From NCBI GenBank assembly GCA_963753845.1, contig CAVWEI010000002.1, forward strand, positions 186,001 through 250,000: a stretch of 64,000 bases of DNA, in the 5' to 3' direction. The first letter of the stretch is position 1, and the number at the start of each line of letters is the position of its first letter. Shown piece by piece: positions 34,647-42,740 of the stretch. Made by a program: the position numbers and the translations under genes. This DNA comes from Thiosocius sp963753845 (GTDB lineage: Bacteria > Pseudomonadota > Gammaproteobacteria > Chromatiales > Chromatiaceae). The notes below the pieces were generated by a model. The model had not been told where the DNA came from and made no database searches. It worked only from the letters and a program-made list of their open reading frames with translations.

Positions 34647-35944
34647 GGAAGCGTCGCCACAGTCTGTCAGGCCGTCTTCTGTTGCTGTTCGTGTTTACCG
34701 CCGTGGTGTTGGCCCTCATTGTACGCGCGGGCTTTCGTTTCGCGCTCGATCGGAACATGGAGGATATGGCCGCGCCGCATCTTGCCGAGTACGTCCAGCA
34801 TCTTTTGGATGAGCTCGGTAATCCGCCAACGCCAGCGGCTGCGGCGATACTGGCTGAGCGGCTGCCACTGCAGATACATATTTTGGGTGAGCCGAACTGG
34901 TCCTCCGGTGGCGCGATGCCGAAGCTCAATCCACGTCGGACCACATCGCGCGTGCTACCCGATGGCACTGTGTTCGAGGTCAGTCGTGGCCGTGAGGGGA
35001 TTGCGGTGCGCGCCCGGCGGGGCGACGTCACTGTCGTATTCGTACCTAAGGGTTTCGAATTTGCCGAGCACGCGCAACTGACAGTGATATTGACCATCGT
35101 TGCGCTGCTGACGGTGCTCCTGCTTGCCTACCATGCAATACGCCGCCTGTTTCGCCCGATCGAAGTCATTCAGTCAGGTGTGGCGCGAATTGGCCTGGGG
35201 GATCTCGAACACCGCCTGAATATTCGACGACGCGACGAGTTGGGCGAACTGGCTGCGAGCGTCAACGCCATGGCCGATGACATCAGAAACATGCTGGAGG
35301 CCAAGCGCGAGCTGCTTCTGGCCATCAGTCACGAGTTACGCTCGCCTCTGACGCGCGCACGCGTTAATGCTGAACTGCTGGACGACACTGTTACACGTCG
35401 GGCGCTGCTCGCCGATCTGGGTGAACTGGAGGCGCTGCTCAACGAGTTGCTGGAATCCGAGCGTCTTAGCGGTCGACATGCTGCATTGGACCGCCAGGCA
35501 GTGGATCCGAGTGCATTGCTGCGCGAGTTGGTGGCGGAATCGTTCAGCGACGCGTCACTGGAAACAGACTTTGACCCTGAGGGCACGTGGATATCGCTGG
35601 ACCCCATGCGCGTTCGCCTGCTTGTCCGCAATCTGCTCAAGAACGCGATCCAGCATACCCAACCCGGTCGGCCACCACCGCTTCTGGCCAGTCATGTCGA
35701 TGACAAATCCTGGCACCTGTCAGTCACGGACCATGGTCCGGGTGTTGCCCCGGAACATCTGGGTCGACTGACGGAACCCTTCTATCGCGCAGATCCCTCG
35801 AGGCAGCGTGCCAGCGGTGGTGTCGGATTGGGCCTCTATCTTTGTCGCATTATTGCCGAGGCGCACGGCGGTAATCTGGAAGTGGCCAGTTCGCTTGGCA
35901 AAGGCACGATGGTAAGGGTTACCCTGCCGGTTTCCGTCGACTAG
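34643..35944 (+). CDS. Sensor histidine kinase (CpxA-like)
   Basis: 433 residues, GTG start overlapping the regulator stop. Two membrane helices (about 11-30 and 145-168) bracket a small periplasmic domain. A HAMP linker follows, then the dimerisation/phospho-acceptor site AISHELRSPLTR and an HATPase with LLKNAIQHT, DHGPGV and GVGLGLYL boxes. It should phosphorylate the adjacent regulator and, as in CpxAR, be restrained by the CpxP-like protein. The inducing cue cannot be read from sequence. Confidence 0.9.
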
Positions 35945-36310
35945 CCGGGTGCCAACCGGGCGCACGATGGCAGTGTTGTCGTTTGTCTGGCGAATTTGGG
36001 AAAACTGGGAAGTCTGTAAATCGGCTGTTTAAGCAGCCTGAACCCGCCATGCGGAATGACTCTGCAGTTTTCGGGTTCGGGTGCCTCCAGTTAGCATGGA
36101 TATCCAGAAAGAGCAGCAGCTTCGATCCAATTCTCCATCGAGCGATTTCAAGAAAGGGGGGTAGAGAAGCCCTCGATGAACTGGTTCCCGAACCGCCGCC
36201 GGCCGGGCAGCTGATCGACAGTTCGGACAGTTTCCTCCTTTCCTGGCTTATTCGGTGGGTGAGAACCGAGTGCAGCTTGAGCGCTGGAATCGATAGGATG
36301 CCGGAGTACG
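35945..36310. other. Convergent intergenic region, no gene seen
   Basis: 366 bases between the kinase stop and the outer-membrane protein stop. A stretch around 36045-36120 (TTTTCGGGTTCGGGTGCC, ATGGATATCC) faintly recalls the dispersed repeat, but the match is too weak to call. No terminator with a T-run was found. Confidence 0.35.
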
Positions 36311-37225
36311 CTAGAAATTCGCCTGAAACGAGCCACCGAAAAATGGCGCGCTGGACAGGTCGCTTTTGCTGACACGCTGGCCGGACGCATCCTCGAGTCG
36401 CAGGCTGCCGCCGACCTCGACCCCACCGAAAATGCTGAACTTGGCATCCGGAGAGAACGCGAATTCGGCGAGCGCGAACAACGGCACGGCCGTGTCCTCA
36501 CCCACGCCACCCGGGGCTACGCCGTCGTCGTCGAGGCGGAATCGGATGTTCTCGTAGCGACCGCCGAGGGCGAACTGCCAACTGGGCGAATAGGTCCAAC
36601 GCAGTTGCAGGCCGGGCCCGCGGCTTGCCGCAAACCCACGGCCAGTCTCCAACGATAAACTGTCGGTGATTTTCCAGTCGATTATCAGGATCGGGAAAAT
36701 ACTCGCATCGTCTTCGAGCTCTGAAAAGACTCCCAGTCCCGGACCGATCGTCAAGCGCTCGCTCACGCGATACGCGGCCCCTGCCAACAGACCTGCGGTC
36801 TGGCCATCGCCAAGCGACGCACCGGACTCCGCGTTGAAACGCAGCGACGGGATGCCGTACAGCGTCCAGCCGTCATTGAGTGCATACTGAATCGGTGCAC
36901 TCACGCGCAGATCCCTGATGCGCCCCCAGGGATCGAGTCCACCGAAACCCGTACTGCCCGAGAAGTCATAGTCATCCTCTCCGTAGCCGAGCGAGACACC
37001 CAGACGCCAACCGCCGGCCAACATCCTGGAGCCTCCGCCTTCCACGAAGAAGCGGTTGACCTGCATGTCCCCGCCAGTGTCGAGGGAAGTCTCGGATTGG
37101 AACAGCATTCCCGCCTGGCCGGTCCAACGCCAGGGAGTGTCGCCGATCGGGGGCCCTTCGGCACTGGCCAAGGTCGCACCCGCAAAGAGGAGGAGTCCGG
37201 TGCAAAACAGGGTTCTTTTGTTCAT
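36311..37225 (-). CDS. Outer-membrane beta-barrel protein (DUF6268-like)
   Basis: 304 residues with a signal peptide (cleavage near ATLASAEG). The mature part is alternating beta strands with aromatic girdles (GMLFQSETSL, NRFFVEGGGSRMLAGGWRLGVSLGYG) and ends GGSFQANF, with the C-terminal Phe typical of BAM substrates. GGGAAG is 8 bases before the ATG. The pattern of a 'table-like' barrel with GPGLGVFSELEDDASIFPI recalls DUF6268-type proteins, but this is a weak recognition. A surface or porin-like role is inferred. It stands alone. Confidence 0.65.
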   Translation of the reverse strand: MNKRTLFCTGLLLFAGATLASAEGPPIGDTPWRWTGQAGMLFQSETSLDTGGDMQVNRFFVEGGGSRMLAGGWRLGVSLGYGEDDYDFSGSTGFGGLDPWGRIRDLRVSAPIQYALNDGWTLYGIPSLRFNAESGASLGDGQTAGLLAGAAYRVSERLTIGPGLGVFSELEDDASIFPILIIDWKITDSLSLETGRGFAASRGPGLQLRWTYSPSWQFALGGRYENIRFRLDDDGVAPGGVGEDTAVPLFALAEFAFSPDAKFSIFGGVEVGGSLRLEDASGQRVSKSDLSSAPFFGGSFQANF

Positions 37226-37425
37226 CAACGAGCTTCCCATCTTTGGCAGAATTGACGCATCGTACCTTCCTGGCATGGCATGCGCCATGCAACCGCGGCG
37301 ATTTCACGGGAAGGCACGCTGAAGGCGGTCATACGCCCCGTCGGGTTTCCGACCCGTCATCGTGGAGCGGACGGCCGAATATGGGGGCGGCACCGCATCG
37401 CGATGTGTTACACCCCTGTTGTGGC

Positions 37426-38094
37426 CTACGGGGGGATGACCGAAGACTGAGTGTTGAGCAACGAAAACCGGTTTGGCGTGTCTTCAGTCCGCGAGCGATA
37501 GCCGCTGCCGATGGCGGACAGGGGTAGATCGACTTCTAGTTCAGGCACCTGCCTGGCTATCCAGCCGGTGAAGGTGTTGCTGTTGGGGCCCGGAAAGACC
37601 CTGTAGGTCGATTTCCAGGGGTAAGCACGGGCTGCCCTGTCAACGGCATCGATCAACTCGTCGACTCCCGCTCCCCGGTGTTCCTTGAGGATCACGGGTC
37701 TTTCTCCGAACCAGTAGCGGTCCGGATAATCCCGGGCAATCTGCATAACCGGCTGACCACCGTAACCCCGCCAACCGACCACGTCATACACCCTGTATGA
37801 GGTCTCGCCAGTGCGCTTTGCGGCGATCCAGGTGTGAATGGCGAACCATCCCCGCCAGCTCCACGCGTCGGCCCCATAAACCTGCAGAACCGCCTCATGG
37901 GTGAGCAGTGGATCGGGCGCAATCCCGGCCGGCTCACGACTGGCAGTCCGCCAGTCCTTGCCTGAAGAACATCCCACAGTGGCCAGTACGGCAAGGCAAG
38001 TCGCGGCCAAAAACCCGAACGGCTTGACCGCCCGGAGCCATGAGCGGCGATGCAGGCAGACTCGCGCCAACCGTTGTTTTCGGGCCTTCATCAT
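37426..38094 (-). CDS. DUF3750 family lipoprotein
   Basis: 222 residues. The N-terminus has a basic stretch, then a hydrophobic segment ending ATVGC, a lipobox with Cys at about residue 42. The body has the DUF3750 hallmarks: HTWIAAKR near the middle, a VVGWRGYG segment, a YPDRYWFGERP loop, and YRVFPGPNSNTF. The conserved His, Trp and PGPNSNTF region suggest an enzyme fold, but no activity is established for the family. It should be membrane-tethered in the periplasm. No clear operon partner; its neighbours are an outer-membrane protein and a TetR gene. Confidence 0.75.
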   Translation of the reverse strand: MMKARKQRLARVCLHRRSWLRAVKPFGFLAATCLAVLATVGCSSGKDWRTASREPAGIAPDPLLTHEAVLQVYGADAWSWRGWFAIHTWIAAKRTGETSYRVYDVVGWRGYGGQPVMQIARDYPDRYWFGERPVILKEHRGAGVDELIDAVDRAARAYPWKSTYRVFPGPNSNTFTGWIARQVPELEVDLPLSAIGSGYRSRTEDTPNRFSLLNTQSSVIPP

Positions 38095-38330
38095 TTCGGT
38101 GCCTGATGCGAATGGTTAAACGGTATCCTCCGGAATCTGACCATAACGGCTCGCCCGGACAAACCCGGGATGCTTATGGATTCCAAGCTGATAAAAGGTC
38201 CCTTTTGAAACAGGGTGGCCTGAGCAGGAGTCGGCTTGTCGAGAATACATCTCTCCCCTGTCCGAAATCTGACGCCAGTCAGGCGTCGGACTGGATTTGA
38301 CCAATCATGTGCAACCGACCTGACCCAACC

Positions 38331-38942
38331 TTAAATTCGCGGCACGGGTAGTGCGGCGATCGTGACTTCGACGATCGCCTCCAGTTCGTCGCGCGATTTA
38401 CCTCTCCTGGCGAGCACGGAAAGGCCATAGATCACTGACAGCAGGTAACCGGCCAAAGCCCGTGGATCGGTATCCGGCAGTAGCTGGCCACGTTTCCTCT
38501 CGGCTTCGAGGCGTCCGGCCAGTGCCTGCTCGGCGGCCGATCCCATGTCCTTCAGTGATGCCGAAACATCCTCAGGCATCGCGGCACTGCCCGATTCGCA
38601 GTTGCTTCGTACAAAAAAGCAGCCCTTGGGTGATCCCGCGTCGCTGACCAAGCCAACGATGCCAAGCAGATAGGAGCGCATACGTTCGGCCAGCGGGGCT
38701 TCCCCGGGTTGGGTGAGCCGCTCTGTCAGTGGTGCACCGTACCTTGACACGTAGTGCTCCAATGCCGTGGTGAACAGGCGTTCCTTATTGCCAAAGGCCG
38801 CGTAAAGGCTGGGCTTGTTGATCCCAAGCGTCTCGGTCAGGTCGTTCACAGAAGTGCCGGAATACCCGTTATCCCAAAAAACGCGCATGGCCTTGTCCAG
38901 TGCCTCCGCCTTGTCGAAAGCTCGCTTTCTGCCCGCACTCAC
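38331..38942 (-). CDS. TetR-family transcriptional regulator
   Basis: 203 residues from a GTG at 38942. The N-terminal HTH (about residues 9-55) reads ALDKAMRVFWDNGYSGTSVNDLTETLGINKPSLYAAFGNKE in family form. The C-terminal ligand domain includes a Cys pair region (KGCFFVRSNCES) typical of the AcrR subgroup that controls quinone or aldehyde reductases. It is divergent from an SDR gene, with two palindromes between them that it should bind. The long frame upstream to 39149 would run through both operators, so the GTG start is preferred. Confidence 0.85.
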   Translation of the reverse strand: MSAGRKRAFDKAEALDKAMRVFWDNGYSGTSVNDLTETLGINKPSLYAAFGNKERLFTTALEHYVSRYGAPLTERLTQPGEAPLAERMRSYLLGIVGLVSDAGSPKGCFFVRSNCESGSAAMPEDVSASLKDMGSAAEQALAGRLEAERKRGQLLPDTDPRALAGYLLSVIYGLSVLARRGKSRDELEAIVEVTIAALPVPRI

Positions 38943-38976
38943 CGTTCTTTGGCTTCCGAATTCATGCTTGAAATTA

Positions 38977-38992
38977 TGTACCAATCGGTAAA
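38977..38992. promoter_or_regulatory. Operator 1 of the TetR/SDR divergon (imperfect)
   Basis: TGTACC-AATC-GGTAAA, one mismatch from a perfect 6-4-6 palindrome, lies 35 bases from the TetR GTG. Confidence 0.6.
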
Positions 38993-39004
38993 CAATTCCA
39001 AATG

Positions 39005-39020
39005 TGTACCACATGGTACA
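39005..39020. promoter_or_regulatory. Operator 2 of the TetR/SDR divergon (perfect)
   Basis: TGTACC-ACAT-GGTACA, a perfect palindrome with the same half-sites as operator 1 and 28 bases from it, 32 bases before the SDR ATG. Binding would repress both genes. Confidence 0.7.
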
Positions 39021-39051
39021 TATTGCGGTCATCGAAAATGAGGAATTACCC

Positions 39052-39792
39052 ATGTATTCAGTGAAAGATCGTGTCGTCCTTGTCACCGGAGCCAACCGGG
39101 GTATCGGAAAGAGTATCGTTGAGGAGTTTCTGCACGCCGGTGCCCGCAAGGTCTATGCGGCAGCGCGTAACCCGGAGTCGCTCGATCCGTTGACCGCCGC
39201 GCATGGTGACAAGATTGTGCCTTTGCGTATCGATCTGAACGATCCGGATAGCATCACCGCAGCCGCGCAAAAGGCCACCGACGTCGAGATGGTGATCAAC
39301 AATGCCGGCATGCTGAACGTCGCAAACCCTTTGGCCAGCAACGCGGTGGCCGCGATGCAGGAGGAGATGGAGGTCAACGTCTACGGATTGATGCGCATGG
39401 CCCAGGCATTCGCGCCGGTGCTGAGGGCGAATGGCGGTGGCGCACTGGTGCAGCTCAACTCCGTCGCCTCAATGAAAAACTTCGCTGACTTCGCGACCTA
39501 TAGCGCATCGAAAGCAGCGTCCTACTCGATCACGCAGGCCTTGCGCGATGTTTTGCAGGAGCAGGGTACGCGGGTCGTAAGCGTTCACCCGGGACCTATC
39601 GCCACAGACATGGCCGACAACGCCGGACTGGGTGAAATCGCAGAGCCAGCGGAAGTTGTTCCCCGGGCGATCATTGCCGCGCTTGAGTCCGGCGATTTCC
39701 ACGCGTTCCCGGACACCATGGCCAGGCAGGTCGGCGCGGTGTATCGGGATTTCGCAATCAACATCGTGGAAGCCAACCTGATGGAAGGCTGA
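39052..39792 (+). CDS. Short-chain dehydrogenase/reductase
   Basis: 246 residues. Cofactor motif TGANRGIG at 12-19, NNAG near 85, catalytic Ser in LNSVASM and Y-S-A-S-K further on, with the H-P-G-P loop VSVHPGPIATDMAD. ATG 39052 follows GAGGAATTACCC; an upstream start would overlap operator 2. NAD(P)-dependent oxidation or reduction of an unknown alcohol or carbonyl. It is under the divergent TetR regulator and followed 32 bases later by a haloacid-dehalogenase-like gene, so a small detoxification operon is likely. Confidence 0.85.
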   Translation: MYSVKDRVVLVTGANRGIGKSIVEEFLHAGARKVYAAARNPESLDPLTAAHGDKIVPLRIDLNDPDSITAAAQKATDVEMVINNAGMLNVANPLASNAVAAMQEEMEVNVYGLMRMAQAFAPVLRANGGGALVQLNSVASMKNFADFATYSASKAASYSITQALRDVLQEQGTRVVSVHPGPIATDMADNAGLGEIAEPAEVVPRAIIAALESGDFHAFPDTMARQVGAVYRDFAINIVEANLMEG

Positions 39793-39824
39793 CAAGAGCG
39801 ACGATCTCAAAGAGAGGAAGCGAA

Positions 39825-40487
39825 ATGACTGACAAGCCGGTTTACATATTCGACGCGTACGGCACGCTTCTCGACCTGTCGGCGGCCGCGCGCAAGGTGC
39901 TATCAGGCCATCCCGACAAGGTACAACTGCTTGCCGAGGTCTGGCGCGGTCGGCAACTCGAATACGCGTGGACCGACATGGCACTCGGTCGATCCACGGA
40001 TTTTTGGGACGCGACGGTGCGCGCACTCGATTCGGCCCTCGTGATTGCAGGACTGGACAGCGATATGTCGTTGCGCGAACGGCTGCTTGAAGCCTATAGC
40101 CGTCTGGATGCCTATGGGGACGCGAAAGACGTGGTGGCGCGTCTCAATGCCATGGGGGGGCATTCGTTGACATTCTCGAACGCGAGCAAAACGATGCTGC
40201 AAAAAAGCCTGGCGGCATCGGGTCTGGATCGCGTGCTGCAGGGGGCCGTTTCGGTCGACGACGTGGGTGTCTATAAGCCGAATCCTGAAGCGTACGCCCA
40301 CATCGCCCGACATCTTGGCATCGATACCAGGGAAGCCTTCTTCGTATCGAGTAATCCCTGGGATGCCGCGGGAGCAGCACTCGCGGGCTTCAAGGCGATC
40401 TGGGTGAACCGGCAGGGTATCCAGTACCCGTTCGACCGTGAGTCGCTGCACGCAGAAGTCACCAGTCTCTCGGCGCTGGCTTTGTGA
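39825..40487 (+). CDS. Haloacid dehalogenase type II
   Basis: 220 residues of the HAD superfamily. Nucleophile motif is FDAYGTLLD (residues 9-17), motif II TFSNAS, Lys in VGVYKPNPEAY, and the acidic motif replaced by SSNPWDAAGAALAGF. This matches L-2-haloacid dehalogenase: Asp nucleophile with Tyr after it, the S-S-N-x-W-D element. It should hydrolyse 2-haloalkanoic acids to hydroxyacids in the cytoplasm. The gene is co-oriented with the SDR, which could act on the hydroxyacid product (inference). AAAGAGAGG is a fair ribosome site. Confidence 0.85.
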   Translation: MTDKPVYIFDAYGTLLDLSAAARKVLSGHPDKVQLLAEVWRGRQLEYAWTDMALGRSTDFWDATVRALDSALVIAGLDSDMSLRERLLEAYSRLDAYGDAKDVVARLNAMGGHSLTFSNASKTMLQKSLAASGLDRVLQGAVSVDDVGVYKPNPEAYAHIARHLGIDTREAFFVSSNPWDAAGAALAGFKAIWVNRQGIQYPFDRESLHAEVTSLSALAL

Positions 40488-40611
40488 GCGGGCCCGATGG
40501 GTTCATCGCTCTCATCCCGAAAAATCAAGCAATCCTATCCACCTGAAAAAAAGCGTAGATAGACCGAACTTAGAAAAAGTCCTGGCCGAAGCTGTTCGTG
40601 GGACAGCTGCC

Positions 40612-42237
40612 TCAACGACCCCGCAGATGGGCGTAAGGTGGCAGGGTCTGCAGCCGATTGTCTGTCCGTGGCCCGCCTATGGTGAAGTGATACAAACTTT
40701 GTAGGTCGTGGTCCTGTATGGCCAGCATGTCATGGACCCCGTCATCGAAAAAACAGCCGATGCCGGTACCGCGCACCCCTGCAGCCTCGGCTTCCAGGTA
40801 CAGCACCTGGCCGATCATGCCGGTCTCCCAGAACAATTGCCGATAGCGCCAGGGCGCCCGGCTGAGTGCGTCTTTGTATTCTGCCAGCATACCCAGGCTG
40901 AACGCGCCATCGGCTGCGATATCCTGGTTGCAGGACAAGGCCTTTGCTGCCTCCCGTGCATCGGCTGCCAGTAACTGAAACAGCGGTAGATGCTTTGGGG
41001 TACCAGGCACGGTCTGCCAGCTGAAGTCGCGACCGATGGCGGTCTTCAGCTTGGCCTCGGCAGCGGGGTTGCGCAGCAGCAGATACAAGCCCGGCACCAA
41101 TCCATCGACCCGGTGAACGAACAGCAGCAGATGCACAGACGGCGGCGAACCGGTCACATCCCAGGGCACGAGATTCGCGCGGGGTAGGGTCATGTCCAGC
41201 ATACGAAAAAAGGCGTCGCGGGTGATGCCAGTCCTGGCGTCAAAGGCCTGTGCGCTGCGGCGTTGGCGGATCAGCGTGTCAGCTGCCAGGGTACAGGCGC
41301 TCGGGAGGGGGGCAGGTAGCACGGGTGATGGCCACGGCGGATCAGCTGCCGTTGATGGTTTGTGGCAGGCATCAGCCACGGTGTCGATAATCGGCCATCG
41401 ATGGCCGTGATTCCCGGACAGCACATTGGCCTTGCCCTGCCAGTGCCCGTTGCGTGCGGCGGTGATCAAGCTGTCGGGGAATACAAGGCTGGCAGCGACC
41501 GGGGCGGCGGTTATCTGCAGCATCAGGTCGGCATTTTCGGCCTCGGCAAGACCGAAATCCTGAGCACGATCCAGCCCCAGCAGGGTTGCTGTCTGATCGT
41601 CACCCCAGTGTTCGAGCCACTTGACCTGCCACCCGAGCAGGGCCGCAGCGTAGCGCACTGCGGCCACAGCATGCCCCGTGTCGTGTTGGCAATAGCGAAA
41701 GGCCCGCTCACCGTATTTCCAGGCCTCGCGCCAATGGACGGAACTCAATCCCAGCAACAGGGTGTCGGCGGGCAGCAGTGTGTCCGGATCGCCTGCTGCA
41801 AAGATGCATCGTTGTTCCAGCAGATGGTCACGGCTCAGGTAGTGGTATACCCCATTCTCGGCGTCATCCCTTCCCGCGATCACCACATATGCCTCGGTTG
41901 GATGCAGGTTGCCACTGGACGGATTGCAGCGCAGCGCCCAGCGGGATTCGCCGTGTTGCTTCCAGGCCGACAGGCCCAAAGACAGCTCAAGCAACGCGGC
42001 AATGGACGCGATCGTCAGCGGCTGCGTCGAGACTTTCCCCGGCGTGTATAGATCCACATAGCGAGGCTGTTCGACCCCAGTCTGTAATGGCAACAGTACC
42101 TGCGGGCTACCGGAAAACCAGCGGAAGGCCGCGGGCTGATTCGCCCAGTCCAACCCATCCGGGCCGGCTGCATAGCCTTGAAAACGGTGTTTGGTGCGCT
42201 GATGGTAGGCCAGCACGGTATCGAGTGTTTCGGTCAT
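40612..42237 (-). CDS. SagB/ThcOx-type tandem nitroreductase
   Basis: 541 residues with two nitroreductase-like halves. The first (about 60-270) has LRCNPSSGNLHPTEAYVV, a flavin-binding S-G-N-L-H-P-T-E signature. The second (about 310-530) has LIRQRRSAQAFDA and GMIGQVLYLEAEAAGVRGTGIGCFFDD. SagB relatives oxidise azolines in RiPP biosynthesis, but no cyclodehydratase or precursor peptide is nearby. Stand-alone members are common and of unknown substrate. FMN dependence is expected. A 74-residue frame upstream overlaps its ATG by 4 bases. Confidence 0.8.
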   Translation of the reverse strand: MTETLDTVLAYHQRTKHRFQGYAAGPDGLDWANQPAAFRWFSGSPQVLLPLQTGVEQPRYVDLYTPGKVSTQPLTIASIAALLELSLGLSAWKQHGESRWALRCNPSSGNLHPTEAYVVIAGRDDAENGVYHYLSRDHLLEQRCIFAAGDPDTLLPADTLLLGLSSVHWREAWKYGERAFRYCQHDTGHAVAAVRYAAALLGWQVKWLEHWGDDQTATLLGLDRAQDFGLAEAENADLMLQITAAPVAASLVFPDSLITAARNGHWQGKANVLSGNHGHRWPIIDTVADACHKPSTAADPPWPSPVLPAPLPSACTLAADTLIRQRRSAQAFDARTGITRDAFFRMLDMTLPRANLVPWDVTGSPPSVHLLLFVHRVDGLVPGLYLLLRNPAAEAKLKTAIGRDFSWQTVPGTPKHLPLFQLLAADAREAAKALSCNQDIAADGAFSLGMLAEYKDALSRAPWRYRQLFWETGMIGQVLYLEAEAAGVRGTGIGCFFDDGVHDMLAIQDHDLQSLYHFTIGGPRTDNRLQTLPPYAHLRGR

Positions 42238-42458
42238 ATATCAAGGATTATAGGTGTACTTGTTGGCAGAACAGCGGGGACCGAATTGCCAGGTGATGAT
42301 CCGGTCGCGGCGATCTGCTTGCGCTTTTCCATGCCCACACGATGGGATTCCTGGTCATCCGGATAGACGACAGCAGAGCCCTTGCCCGTCAGCCAGTGCT
42401 CGGCGTAACCGAGCATTTCAAGAAAACCGATTACGACAAACTGTAACTCGTACTGCAC
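42234..42458 (-). CDS. Small hypothetical protein upstream of the nitroreductase
   Basis: 74 residues, no recognised domain. N-terminal part hydrophobic (ELQFVVIGFLEMLGYAEHW), C-terminal part polar. Its TGA overlaps the nitroreductase ATG in an ATGA arrangement, which is the main argument that it is translated. No good ribosome site was seen. It may be a genuine coupled gene or a chance open frame. Confidence 0.35.
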   Translation of the reverse strand: MQYELQFVVIGFLEMLGYAEHWLTGKGSAVVYPDDQESHRVGMEKRKQIAATGSSPGNSVPAVLPTSTPIILDI

Positions 42459-42740
42459 GGGCCAGAATTAATCTGCATACGATTTATGACGCGTTTGAAA
42501 TGCGATATTGGGTCCGCCTTCATGCAATTTGCGGGCTAGTATTGACCCGGCCACCCAATATGCCGGTTTAATAGCAATCCTGATGGGATTGTCCACGCAT
42601 CCCGGGTGTGCGATAAACCAACCTGCGCGCTTTGCAGCGAAACATCGTTGTCACATCAACAACCATATGATCGGGAATTAGCTCGCCCGGCAGCCTAGGC
42701 TTGGCAAGCGATCCGACATACAGATAACTTGTGGAATGCC

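Noticed and set aside
35945..36310. Fourth copy of the dispersed repeat
   Set aside because: Only scattered short matches (GGGTTCGGGTGCC, ATGGATATCC); not better than chance by eye.
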